A DNA stretch of 64,000 nucleotides from Symplocastrum torsivum CPER-KK1 (GTDB lineage: Bacteria > Cyanobacteriota > Cyanobacteriia > Cyanobacteriales > Coleofasciculaceae), in contig JAHHIF010000005.1 in assembly GCA_019358875.1 (NCBI GenBank), positions 62,001-126,000 on the forward strand. Reading direction: 5' to 3'. A program made the position numbers and the translations under genes. The notes beneath the pieces are model-generated. The model was not told the origin of the DNA, did not search any database, and saw only the letters and a program-made list of their open reading frames with translations. Below, one piece after another: positions 26,268 to 34,375 of the stretch; position 1 is the first letter of the stretch; every line of letters starts with the position of its first letter.

Positions 26268-26954
26268 ATGGCTTCAATCTCTGCTCAACCCTATAGTTAT
26301 GAACTCCCTCTTAATGGGGGTTTAGCGTTAATCATCATTGATATGCAGCGAGATTTTCTCGAAGCAGGAGGCTTTGGCGATGCTTTGGGCAATGATGTAA
26401 CGCGACTCCAGGCAATTGTTCCAACTCTCAAGCAGTTGTTAAAAGCCTTTCGGGCTAAACAACTCCCAATTTTTCACACGATTGAATGCCATCAACCTGA
26501 TTTATCCGATTGTCCACCGTCAAAGCGGAATCGAGGGCAAAGCGCCCTGAAAATTGGGGATACAGGGCCAATGGGAAGGATTTTAGTTTTTGGCGAACCG
26601 GGGAATGGAATCATTCCAGAATTAGAACCCCTACCTGGTGAAACAGTAATTACTAAACCAGGGAAAGGTGCCTTTTACCAGACAAATTTAGAAGCCTTGC
26701 TACACAAACAGGGAATCACTCACCTGTTGGTAACGGGAGTAACAACAGAAGTTTGTGTTCAGACTACTATGCGGGAGGCAAATGATCGCGGTTTTGAGTG
26801 CCTTATGGTTGAAGATGCAACTGAAAGCTATTTTCCAGAATTTAAACAATCGACACTGGCAATGATGACTGCTCAAGGCGGGATTATCGGTTGGACGGCA
26901 CCTGCGGCAAATGTTCTACAAGCACTAGAAGTCTTAAGAGTTGTTGGTTGTTAG
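26268..26954 (+). CDS. Second isochorismatase-fold cysteine hydrolase (possible triuret/biuret hydrolase)
   Basis: A 228-residue paralog of the 23370 gene. The catalytic Asp is in [20 protein letters not shown] (Asp25), the Lys in [12 protein letters not shown] and the Cys in [20 protein letters not shown]. It differs from the first enzyme in the entrance region: [15 protein letters not shown] and [13 protein letters not shown] replace the BiuH-like segments, and the end reads ATESYFPEF. That pattern fits, from memory, cysteine hydrolases that act on longer carbamoyl ureas such as triuret, but I cannot confirm it. The ATG at 26268 gives a natural N-terminus; an upstream in-frame codon at 26235 reads through repeat-flanking DNA. 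Confidence 0.78.
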   Translation: MASISAQPYSYELPLNGGLALIIIDMQRDFLEAGGFGDALGNDVTRLQAIVPTLKQLLKAFRAKQLPIFHTIECHQPDLSDCPPSKRNRGQSALKIGDTGPMGRILVFGEPGNGIIPELEPLPGETVITKPGKGAFYQTNLEALLHKQGITHLLVTGVTTEVCVQTTMREANDRGFECLMVEDATESYFPEFKQSTLAMMTAQGGIIGWTAPAANVLQALEVLRVVGC

Positions 26955-26987
26955 TTTACCTGAGTCAGGAGAAATGGCTGAACTAAA

Positions 26988-27010
26988 GCCACCCTACGCA
27001 TGAGGGTGGC
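26988..27010 (+). terminator. Stem-loop at the end of the amidase/ABC cluster
   Basis: GCCACCCT and AGGGTGGC form a perfect 8-bp stem with a 7-nt loop, 34 bp after the last hydrolase stop codon. There is no T tract, so termination efficiency is uncertain; it may instead protect the mRNA 3' end. Confidence 0.45.
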
Positions 27011-27197
27011 GAGGCGCAAATTGCAAAAATTGTATTTACTTTGAACGACTTGAATTCCTACTGGTTTCGCTTGCACGGGCAGAGTTGGGGCTAAGTTCTA
27101 AAAGTGAGCTAGTGGATCAGATTGGGCGTAGGGTTCTTATTGTTTCTCCTAATCCAGCAGCTAAGGACAATATAGAGGAGCCAGCACAGAGAGTAGA

Positions 27198-27323
27198 TTA
27201 GCGATCGCCCGAACAACAGTTAGACTTCTCCAAAAGGGCAGCTTTTATGTAATCAGGCAAATAATTAAGAAGCTGAGCGATCGCTTCTGGGGAAAGATGT
27301 TGAGTGCTGAGGGTGTGAGTCAT
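27198..27323 (-). CDS. Small protein, possible fragment of a larger gene
   Basis: A 41-residue frame (MTHTLSTQHLSPEAIAQLLN, ending LEKSNCCSGDR). The middle part SPEAIAQLLNYLPDYIKAAL is an amphipathic helix with a composition like small DNA-binding or antitoxin proteins, and two HIP1 sites fall within its codons. It could be a truncated gene or a short peptide. There is no obvious ribosome binding site. On the plus strand just before it (27051-27201) another frame reads ELVDQIGRRVLIVSPNPAAK with no start, perhaps also a remnant. Confidence 0.35.
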   Translation of the reverse strand: MTHTLSTQHLSPEAIAQLLNYLPDYIKAALLEKSNCCSGDR

Positions 27324-27737
27324 GATTCTCTGGAAATCTTTGCTGCTCGATTTTACATTGAGCGATCGAACTCCCATCCATATCCGCGATCGCCCTTCGA
27401 CTCAGAGGATAGACGATCGCATTCAACAGCCATTGTGCACAGGATTTGCGACAAAAACGAGACGACAGCCAGTTGAATTCTATGTACTATATTTAGCCTT
27501 GATAAAAGTCTTTAACCCGTTAGGGGACAAACCTCAGTCGGGACTAGACTTTTGATTGTCATTCCTCTAAACTACGTTAAATCGGTAGGAATAGGTGATT
27601 AACTGAGGAAAATGCTAAAAGCGTGAGCAATCAACCGAGCGGTACTGGGTAAGTTACTCCCACTCGATTACAACAGGCGGCGCAAGAAGGATTTAAGTCA
27701 AATGTCACTGAAGTTAGGCGAAAAATAGAAACCGTAG
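27324..27737. other. Gap without recognised gene
   Basis: Frames of up to 77 residues exist but have no family resemblance, no ribosome binding site and no normal codon pattern. Several HIP1 octamers and partial HIP1 sites occur. I see no promoter or structured RNA that I can support. Confidence 0.4.
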
Positions 27738-27840
27738 TAGCGTGGCAAGCTAAAAATGTTGGGTCAACCAAAGACTAAAAACCCAAATTTATGACCCTTC
27801 TCAGATTTTTTCTACCCAGTAAATTAAGCTTGCCACGCTA
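27738..27840. mobile_element. MITE-like element, 103 bp
   Basis: The ends are perfect 14-bp terminal inverted repeats: TAGCGTGGCAAGCT at the left and AGCTTGCCACGCTA at the right. Both sides are flanked by GTAG (27734-27737 and 27841-27844), a possible 4-bp target duplication. The 75-bp interior has no coding capacity. This is the layout of a miniature inverted-repeat transposable element; no transposase is encoded nearby. One more caution: the right GTAG is also the first base group of the next palindrome. Confidence 0.6.
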
Positions 27841-27876
27841 GTAGGTTGGGTTAAGCGATAGCGCAATCCAACCTAC
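27841..27876. repeat. Dispersed palindrome GTAGGTTGGGTT/AATCCAACCTAC
   Basis: A 12-bp stem (one G-A mismatch that is a G-U pair in RNA) with a 12-nt loop, directly adjoining the MITE-like element and about 125 bp upstream of the rhodanese gene. Confidence 0.55.
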
Positions 27877-28000
27877 AAAGGTGTCAATGTGACTTAAGGG
27901 GAGTGCCATTCGATTGAAGTCAGTGCTGAATCTTCGCTATTTAACCGATTTAAGTCTTTGGCATTTAAACCCATCACTCAGTTTTTTTAGGAGGAAAAGC

Positions 28001-28978
28001 ATGAGAAAGAAATCCATCAAAGGAAAATTTATTAGGACAAAGGCAAAGTTTTTGGTACTTCTTGCCTCATTGTTAGCGATCGCAATACCACTGCTACCGT
28101 TTTCACCAACAGCCGCTCAGACTTCACCTAAAATTCAATTTGTCTCGCCAGACTGGGTTACCGCTAATGCCAATGACCCCAATCTTCGTATCCTTGATGT
28201 CCGAATTAATCCATTTGACTACTTCATTGGACACATTCCCAACGCAGTTCACCTCGCTGAAAATACCCTGCGGGGACCGAATGGTGTTCTTCCCGTGCAG
28301 TATTGGCAACCAGAGAAAATAGTGCAGACATTATTCCAAGCTGGAGTGACAGACAATAGTCGCGTATTAATCTACTCCGATGGGCGAGATGTCTTAGGTG
28401 CAACAATGGTCGCCTACGCTCTAGAACGATTGGGACATACAAAGGAGGTAGCAGTACTCGATGGTGGCTTTGCAGGGTATGAAGCCAGTCAACCTGTAAC
28501 CAAAGAATTTCCTAACTACAAGCAAGGGAAACTAACGCTACGAGATAACAGTTCGATTCGGGTAACTCTAAATGAAGTGAAAAGCTTGATTGGCAAACCT
28601 GGAGTCACCTTCATCGACCCCAGACCGCCAAAGGTATTCCAGGGTGAGGAAAATATTTGGGTACGCAACGGGCATATTCCAGGTGCAAAAAATATTCCTT
28701 GGCCTACCTTTACCGTCGGAAACGCAGCTACCGATGAAGGTAATTTTCACCAGTTGAAACCCTTAAGCGAAATTCAGAAGCTGTTAACTGACCGAAGGAT
28801 TACTCCAGACCAAGACATCATTGTGACGTGCAGCACGGGACGCGAAGCAACGCTACAATATGTCGTCCTTAAACACTTGCTAGGTTATCCCAAAGTGAGA
28901 ATCTACGAAGGTTCGTGGACTGAGTATAGTTCTCAGCCGGACTTACCAGTAGCGACTGGTCCAGAAAAGGCTGCATAG
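28001..28978 (+). CDS. Exported tandem-rhodanese sulfurtransferase
   Basis: A 325-residue thiosulfate/3-mercaptopyruvate sulfurtransferase-like protein. A signal peptide (basic MRKKSIKGKF, then FLVLLASLLAIAIPLLPF) suggests export to the periplasm. Two rhodanese domains follow. The first is inactive in layout (VLIYSDGRDV, no Cys); the second has the active-site loop VTCSTGREAT with its catalytic cysteine. WVRNGHIPGAKNIPW is the conserved segment before it. The ATG at 28001 is preceded by an excellent TAGGAGG at about 27988-27994, which decides the start over an upstream in-frame codon at 27914. Confidence 0.88.
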   Translation: MRKKSIKGKFIRTKAKFLVLLASLLAIAIPLLPFSPTAAQTSPKIQFVSPDWVTANANDPNLRILDVRINPFDYFIGHIPNAVHLAENTLRGPNGVLPVQYWQPEKIVQTLFQAGVTDNSRVLIYSDGRDVLGATMVAYALERLGHTKEVAVLDGGFAGYEASQPVTKEFPNYKQGKLTLRDNSSIRVTLNEVKSLIGKPGVTFIDPRPPKVFQGEENIWVRNGHIPGAKNIPWPTFTVGNAATDEGNFHQLKPLSEIQKLLTDRRITPDQDIIVTCSTGREATLQYVVLKHLLGYPKVRIYEGSWTEYSSQPDLPVATGPEKAA

Positions 28979-29208
28979 CAACAAAATGCTATTTACGAGC
29001 AGTTTGTCGGTCAGATAAGTTGTTGTGCATTTAAATTGCAGTTTGGAATCGCTAAAAGGCTTAGCTCTATCGGTTCGCACGATTTTGGCTTTAGACTTGC
29101 TCAATACCCTCCTCCGCTATATCAAAAGTAGCTGGTGGAGGATTTGTTTCCTTCATCAGTTAACCTCTAATTGCCTGAAGTATTTGGAACCCATGGAGGT
29201 CTTTAACC

Positions 29209-29367
29209 ATGAAACTCAGTATTTTATCAATCGTGGGACTACTAACCGCGTTCAGTTTAGTTACCTCCGTTATCGCTGAAAGTGCGAATCCGGAGAGTAT
29301 TGTTAGTTGCGGTCCAACTCCGAGTCCTGATCGCAAACCGCCAAATCCAGACCAACCCACTACCTAA
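29209..29367 (+). CDS. Small secreted proline-rich peptide
   Basis: A 52-residue frame with a signal peptide (MKLSILSIVGLLTAFSLV, cleavage likely after VIA) and a mature part of about 28 residues with one Cys and seven Pro (SCGPTPSPDRKPPNPDQPTT). A perfect GGAGGT ribosome binding site at 29195-29200 lies 8 bases before the ATG, which makes translation likely despite the small size. I do not recognise the family. It may be an exported signal or cell-surface peptide. Confidence 0.6.
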   Translation: MKLSILSIVGLLTAFSLVTSVIAESANPESIVSCGPTPSPDRKPPNPDQPTT

Positions 29368-29677
29368 GCCAATGGCTATTCAATGTGCCTGGTGAGAGGC
29401 AGGAGACGCAGGATGAGAGGATTATGCAATGGCTAGACCCTCCTCTCACAAACCATCTAAGTAAAAGGCGATCGCTTCTTTTTAAGCAATTGCTCTTGAA
29501 AATCTCGTGTACATTAAAGAGCTATTTGTCGCGTTTAAATACTTGTTGTCCCGGTCAAACCCTCGTACAGCAAAGGCTTTAGCCTTGACACTAGCTGCTT
29601 AAATTAGACAAAAATCTCTTCTTTGTAGTACAAGCATACTACAAAAATACTACAAATTTTATTTACTCAGTCTTATA
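29368..29677. other. Gap without recognised gene
   Basis: This 310-bp stretch between the small peptide gene and tRNA-Leu holds a HIP1 site and short TACTACAAA direct repeats at about 29635-29655. No frame with family resemblance is present. Confidence 0.4.
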
Positions 29678-29759
29678 TGCGGATGAAAGGACTTGAACCT
29701 TCACACCTTGCGGTACTAGAACCTAAATCTAGCGCGTCTGCCAATTCCGCCACATCCGC
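29678..29759 (-). tRNA. tRNA-Leu (anticodon UAG)
   Basis: An 82-nt tRNA on the minus strand. Acceptor GCGGATG pairs with CATCCGC; the anticodon stem CTAGA/TCTAG encloses the loop TTTAGGT, giving anticodon UAG, which reads CUN leucine codons. The T arm GGTTCAAGTCC is intact, and the long variable arm (TACCGCAAGGTG) is the class II mark of tRNA-Leu. CCA is not encoded. Confidence 0.95.
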
Positions 29760-29888
29760 GAACATCGCCTTGGCTATCATAGCAAAAACTTGAGCATTAT
29801 ATGAACTTAAGTCAAAAGACGACAACGCCCTGCTTAAACGCTGCCGTCCTGGTTAATCAAGCTTAGGTTCTCACAATCGAAGACCTGC

Positions 29889-30497
29889 TTAGGTTTGAGG
29901 AGGCATAATCACTTTATCAACAGCGTGGATAACACCATTGCTTGCCTCAATATCTGGCTGAGTCACTGTCGCATCGTTCACTTTAACGGCACTACTGGCG
30001 CTATCCACCTGAACATTGACGGGTGTTCCCTGAACAGTGCCTACTTCTCCAGGCTTGATTTGGCTAGAAGTTACTTTACCCGGTACCACATGGTAAGTCA
30101 GAAGCTGCACCAACTGTTCTTTGTTTTCCGGCTTCAACAAGTTGTCTACTACCCCATCTGGCAAAGCTTCAAACGCAGCATCAGTTGGAGCAAAGACTGT
30201 ATAAGGCCCTTGTGCTGATAGCGTTTCCGTTAAATCTGCGGCTTCAACGGCTTTGGTGAACGTTTTAAAGGAATCATTGGTAGATGCTAACTCTACAATT
30301 GTTCCGCTCGCTGCGGCATCAGGAGAGGCTGTAACGGCTGGACTATTTGCAGGAGGTACCTCAGGAGCTTCAGCAACAGGTGATTGGCTGACATTAGCCT
30401 CTGGTGTATTTTGGCTACAAGCAGATAACGCAGCGACACTGCTCAAACTCACAAGTCCAACGAGAACGATCTTGGAAATACCGTTGATACGTTTCAT
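29889..30497 (-). CDS. Fasciclin-domain lipoprotein
   Basis: A 202-residue exported protein. The signal peptide ends in the lipobox LSAC (residues about 22-25), followed by a Pro/Ala/Ser-rich linker and one fasciclin (FAS1) domain: SFKTFTKAVEAADL, GPYTVFAPTDAAFEAL, LLTYHVVPGKV and the closing NGVIHAVDKVIMPP. FAS1 proteins mediate adhesion at the cell surface. I chose ATG 30497 (MKRINGISK) as it starts the signal peptide; a start at 30539 would add 14 residues. No operon partner. Confidence 0.9.
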   Translation of the reverse strand: MKRINGISKIVLVGLVSLSSVAALSACSQNTPEANVSQSPVAEAPEVPPANSPAVTASPDAAASGTIVELASTNDSFKTFTKAVEAADLTETLSAQGPYTVFAPTDAAFEALPDGVVDNLLKPENKEQLVQLLTYHVVPGKVTSSQIKPGEVGTVQGTPVNVQVDSASSAVKVNDATVTQPDIEASNGVIHAVDKVIMPPQT

Positions 30498-30687
30498 ATG
30501 GGATTCTGGGGTGCAGATAATGTTAAGAACTTTTAACAACCCTAACTACTTCTTAACATTAATGCCCTCAGCCTTCCGGAGGGCGATCGCTTCTACCCCC
30601 AGACAGACACAGAACGATCGCTTTCTCATTAAGTGATCGCCTAAAGTCTATTTCTTCATAATGCTCAACAGCTAAAAGCTTCCTGCT

Positions 30688-31470
30688 TCACCCCATCAGC
30701 AGGGACTCACCACCATCAATCCACATTTCTGTTCCCGTGATGTGGCTAGAAGCATCCGAGGCTAAAAATAACACTAGCTGTGCTACTTGTTCAGATGAAC
30801 CCGGTTTACCGTCCGTTAGCGGAATTTTTCCTTCAGGAAATTCCACAGGTTCGCGAATCTCGTCTAAATCTCGTTGCTCGGTGCTTTCTTCAATATTCGT
30901 TGTAATTGCTCCTGGGCAAACAACGTTAACACGGACGCGGTGTTCTGCAAGTTCCAGAGCAACCATTTTGGTAAAGGCTACCTGAGCCGCTTTGGTACAG
31001 GAATAAGCAGTAGCCCCCGTATTGCTGAAGATGCGCGTACCGTTGACGGACGATGTCACAATAACTGAGCCACCCTGTTTTTTCAGATAAGGTACGGCAT
31101 ACTTGACAGTCAAAAATGTTCCTTTGAGATTGACGTTGATTGTCTTGTCCCACTCATCAGGTTCCAGTTCCTCCAAAGGTGCCCAAACGCCATTAATTCC
31201 AGCGTTGGCAAACACAATATCAAGACGCCCCCATTGATTCACAATCTTTTGAACCGCTTGTTGCATCTCATCAGGCTGTGAGATATCAGCCCCTACTGGA
31301 ATGGCTTCTCCACCAGCATCTTTTATCTGAGTAACGGTTTCTTGGAGTTCATCCTCAGTTCTACCCAGCGCCGCAATTTTTGCCCCTTCTTTCGCCAGCA
31401 GCAGTGCGGCTGCTTTGCCAATGCCGGAACCGGCACCCGTGATCAACGCGACTCTTTCTGCCAGTTGCAT
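30688..31470 (-). CDS. Short-chain dehydrogenase/reductase (SDR)
   Basis: A classical SDR of 260 residues. TGAGSGIG is the cofactor-binding glycine motif; NAG at the end of strand 4 (VFANAGINGVW) and the catalytic Tyr-Lys pair AYSCTKAAQ are present, with Ser in VIVTSSVNG. The acidic loop composition suggests NAD(P)H use but not which. The C-terminal LASDASSHITGTEMWIDGG is the usual SDR end. ATG 31470 with GGAG 9 bases upstream is preferred to 31581. Substrate unknown; relatives include glucose and 3-oxoacyl dehydrogenases. Confidence 0.9.
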   Translation of the reverse strand: MQLAERVALITGAGSGIGKAAALLLAKEGAKIAALGRTEDELQETVTQIKDAGGEAIPVGADISQPDEMQQAVQKIVNQWGRLDIVFANAGINGVWAPLEELEPDEWDKTINVNLKGTFLTVKYAVPYLKKQGGSVIVTSSVNGTRIFSNTGATAYSCTKAAQVAFTKMVALELAEHRVRVNVVCPGAITTNIEESTEQRDLDEIREPVEFPEGKIPLTDGKPGSSEQVAQLVLFLASDASSHITGTEMWIDGGESLLMG

Positions 31471-31698
31471 CGGCTTTTTCTCCTTCGATTCTCTAACCTG
31501 ATGGTTAAACATCGAGAGAGGCTGAACATCCCTCTTGTGAGGGAAGTCTGGAGGTGTCGCGTTTAGAGTGTGTATACTCAACTACTGGCTGTAGCAAGAG
31601 CCTTATCGTGCTAGTTCCTCACTCCATATAAACGGTGTCAAACGGGAGTAGAGTCTCAAGTCTTGCAATAAAATCAAAAAGTTTTAAAGAGTCTAGCC

Positions 31699-32022
31699 AT
31701 GTCATTCCACGAACAGAACATCGAAGCCTTTATTCAGTTGTTGAAAAATCAGCGATCGCTTTTTTCGGCTCAACATCGGGCAAGCCTGGATAAACTTGCC
31801 GCTACTCTTCCCGATGATGAAGAAAAGATATCAGAAGCGATCGCTTCTTGGTACGAGCAACACCCAAAAATTCTTGACGCTCAGCTAGATACCCTCAATA
31901 CCCTGCTTACTAACGAAATCAACGTCAGTAGAGCGATTGCTAGAACAGACTCCAGCGCTAGCGACGAAGAGGAAAATTACCGAAAAAAGCTGATTGACGC
32001 GATTAAAACAAGTGCCAGATAA
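31699..32022 (+). CDS. Small all-helical protein, unknown
   Basis: A 107-residue acidic helical protein (QNIEAFIQLLKNQRSLFSAQ, ATLPDDEEKISEAIASWYEQ, ending RKKLIDAIKTSAR). No known domain is recognised. It begins at an ATG about 8 bp after an AGAG sequence. It is convergent with the DUF427 gene, separated by a perfect palindrome. A cyanobacterial-specific protein is likely because HIP1 sites fall in its codons. Confidence 0.6.
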   Translation: MSFHEQNIEAFIQLLKNQRSLFSAQHRASLDKLAATLPDDEEKISEAIASWYEQHPKILDAQLDTLNTLLTNEINVSRAIARTDSSASDEEENYRKKLIDAIKTSAR

Positions 32023-32030
32023 AACCAAAT

Positions 32031-32050
32031 AAGTCTGCCTAGGCAGACTT
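32031..32050. terminator. Perfect palindrome between convergent genes
   Basis: AAGTCTGCCT/AGGCAGACTT, a perfect 20-bp palindrome with no loop bases, between the stops of two convergent genes (9 and 40 bp away). It could end transcription from both sides or be another dispersed palindrome. Confidence 0.5.
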
Positions 32051-32089
32051 ACTTCCATCGAACAGCGACTCAACGAATTAAAGTATTCG

Positions 32090-32374
32090 CTATACCTCGA
32101 CTTTTACACCTTTCCAGAAAGCGATATAGCCTTCAATGTTCTTCGCCTTGTCTTTTGCCGTTGGGTAATACCAGGCAGCATCCTTGTTCTGTTGCCCATC
32201 TACTTCAATGGTGTAATAACTGGCTTGTCCTTTCCAAGGACAGCTAGTGTGGGTACTGCTTTCTTGAAAATACTGCTTGTTGATCGAGTCGGGTGGGAAA
32301 TATTGGTTACCTTCCACGACTTCGCACTTGTCGCTCTCGGCGAGAACTGCACCATTCCAGATTGCTTTTGGCAT
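32090..32374 (-). CDS. DUF427-domain protein
   Basis: A 94-residue protein of the DUF427 family (MPKAIWNGAVLAESD, then VVEGNQYFPPDSIN, HTSCPWKGQASYYTIEVDG and AWYYPTAKDKAKNIEGYIAFW). The conserved CPWKG and YP..A..I.G.IAFW motifs are all present. It is a small beta-rich fold of unknown biochemistry. It is divergent from the response-regulator gene. Confidence 0.88.
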   Translation of the reverse strand: MPKAIWNGAVLAESDKCEVVEGNQYFPPDSINKQYFQESSTHTSCPWKGQASYYTIEVDGQQNKDAAWYYPTAKDKAKNIEGYIAFWKGVKVEV

Positions 32375-32448
32375 TGTTACTTTACTTAATAAACTTTCTA
32401 ACTACTATTATGAGGCGATAAGTACGAGTAAAACTTAGTCGTGAGCTT

Positions 32449-33159
32449 ATGGATATTTTAATTGTTGAGGATGAACCAGAAATCGCCAAGCTCATCCAGC
32501 TAGCTTTAGAAAGAGAAGGGTTTTCCTGCCACTGGTGTCGTGATGGACTAGAAGCCTTGCAGGCGTTTGGGAAGCAGCAACCCGATGTCATTATTTTGGA
32601 TTTGATGCTTCCTGGTTTAGATGGTTTGGAGCTATGTGCGAGAATTCGTCAAAAACCAGGTGCAAAAGACCCCTATATTTTGATGCTGACCGCTAGAGGG
32701 GAGGAAATTGACCGTGTAATCGGTTTATCGACTGGTGCGGATGATTACATGGTCAAACCGTTTAGCCCGACAGAACTGGTTGCGAGAGTTCGGGCACTAC
32801 TACGGCGTAGTCTACGACATGGCGGACAGCATCTGGTTTACCAGACTCAACATTTTGCTGTTGATGTAGATCAACGCATTGCGACACGCCAACTCGATGC
32901 TGGCAAGTCAGAAGCCTTAGACTTAACAACGCTAGAATTTAACCTCCTAGCAACGTTTATCAGTCAGCCAGGTCGTGTCTGGAACCGGACTCAGCTCATC
33001 GATAAACTTTGGGGTAATGACTTTTTTGGGGATGAACGGGTGGTAGATACGCATGTGGCACGGTTACGGAAAAAAATAGAGCCTGACCCAGCTAATCCAA
33101 CATTTGTAAAGACAGTTATCGGTGTCGGCTATAAGTTTGAAGATGTAGCTGTTGCTTAA
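32449..33159 (+). CDS. OmpR-family response regulator
   Basis: A 236-residue two-component regulator. The receiver domain has the acidic pocket (Glu7, Asp8) and the phospho-acceptor Asp51 in VIILDLMLPGLDG, with the conserved Thr/Lys (MLTARG, MVKPF). The C-terminal winged helix is the OmpR type (LTTLEFNLLATFISQPGRVW, RVVDTHVARLRKKIE, ATVGVGYKF-like end). Its own kinase follows 4 bp downstream. Target genes unknown. Confidence 0.93.
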   Translation: MDILIVEDEPEIAKLIQLALEREGFSCHWCRDGLEALQAFGKQQPDVIILDLMLPGLDGLELCARIRQKPGAKDPYILMLTARGEEIDRVIGLSTGADDYMVKPFSPTELVARVRALLRRSLRHGGQHLVYQTQHFAVDVDQRIATRQLDAGKSEALDLTTLEFNLLATFISQPGRVWNRTQLIDKLWGNDFFGDERVVDTHVARLRKKIEPDPANPTFVKTVIGVGYKFEDVAVA

Positions 33160-33163
33160 AGCG

Positions 33164-34300
33164 ATGAGTAAGACTGGTTTACGTAAAACGAAGTCTTTGC
33201 CCCTGGTATCACGCCTCTTCCTCTCTCATCTCCTAGTCATGATGGTGGCAGTGAGTTCTCTTGTGATCATTGGCAAGTTGTCTTCCCCGCGTTTCTTTGT
33301 TTTGCATCTGCAACAACTCGAAGGTAGAGGGGTTACTTTACGCTATGCCCGTACCAATTTAATAAAAGGGTTTGAAACCGCTTGGAATCGCAGCACGTTC
33401 TGGGCAGTGATTGCGGGTGGCACAGCGGCGGGTGGACTCAGTTATTGGGTTTCTAAACGGATTGTGCAACCTTTGACTCAGATTGAGCAAATTACTCAAA
33501 GGTTTGCCGCAGGACATTTGGATGAACGACTGCCGCCGAGTGAAATTCCCGAAATCAATCAACTGACGACCAGTTTTAACCGTATGGCAGTCAGTTTAGA
33601 AGATGTGGAACATAGACGTAGAGAACTAGTAAGTGACCTCACTCATGAATTGCGAACTCCGTTAACTGTTCTTCGTGGTTATCTAGAAGAACTTGCAGAT
33701 GCCCGGATTGAGCCAACCCCAGGGGTTTATCAGCAACTAGCAAAAGAAACTAGACGCTTAGAACGCTTAATCAATGATTTGCAGGAACTTTCCAAGGCAG
33801 AAGCTGGCTATCTACCGATTCATTTGCAAGCGGTTAACTTGCGTCCGTTGTTGGAGTCGCTAGTACAAAAATTTTCTGACCAGTTGCTAGAAGATGGGCC
33901 ATTATTACGATTGGAATGTCCTGACCAACTACCGAGTGTACTCGCTGACCCTGATCGTGTAGAACAGGTTCTGGTTAATCTTATTGGTAATGCCCTAACT
34001 TACACCAAAACAGGCTCGATTACTGTTCGGGCTTGGACAGAAGCTGAAGGAGCAACTAGCCGCTTACCTCAACTGTGGATTGCGGTGACGGACACGGGAA
34101 TTGGGATCGCCGCCCAAGATTTGCCCCATGTTTTTGAGCGTTTCTGGCGTGCTGAAAAGTCTCGAAATCAGCACACTGGAGGCACTGGTATTGGTCTTGC
34201 AATTTCTCAACGCTTGGTTGAACTGCAAGGTGGGCAGCTTGAAGTCGAAAGTCAACTAGGTATAGGCAGTACATTTCGGTTTTACTTGCCTTTGGCGTAA
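33164..34300 (+). CDS. Sensor histidine kinase
   Basis: A 378-residue kinase paired with the upstream regulator. Two transmembrane helices (LLVMMVAVSSLVIIGKL and FWAVIAGGTAAGGLSYW) enclose a short periplasmic loop of about 55 residues. A HAMP domain (VSKRIVQPLTQIEQI) follows, then the H box SDLTHELRTPLTVLRG, N box VLVNLIGNALTYT, G1 TDTGIGI and G2 GTGIGLAIS. ATG at 33164 was taken over an in-frame TTG at 33152. The small input domain means the signal is unclear. Confidence 0.92.
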   Translation: MSKTGLRKTKSLPLVSRLFLSHLLVMMVAVSSLVIIGKLSSPRFFVLHLQQLEGRGVTLRYARTNLIKGFETAWNRSTFWAVIAGGTAAGGLSYWVSKRIVQPLTQIEQITQRFAAGHLDERLPPSEIPEINQLTTSFNRMAVSLEDVEHRRRELVSDLTHELRTPLTVLRGYLEELADARIEPTPGVYQQLAKETRRLERLINDLQELSKAEAGYLPIHLQAVNLRPLLESLVQKFSDQLLEDGPLLRLECPDQLPSVLADPDRVEQVLVNLIGNALTYTKTGSITVRAWTEAEGATSRLPQLWIAVTDTGIGIAAQDLPHVFERFWRAEKSRNQHTGGTGIGLAISQRLVELQGGQLEVESQLGIGSTFRFYLPLA

Positions 34301-34375
34301 GTTGACTGGATTGGGATAACGACAAGTGAGTACCATAAACATTTGCTGTACCAAATATTTGCTTATTTTCTCTCC

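Noticed and set aside
27322..27555. 77-codon frame on the plus strand
   Set aside because: No homology feature, no ribosome binding site, crossed by several HIP1 octamers; judged chance.
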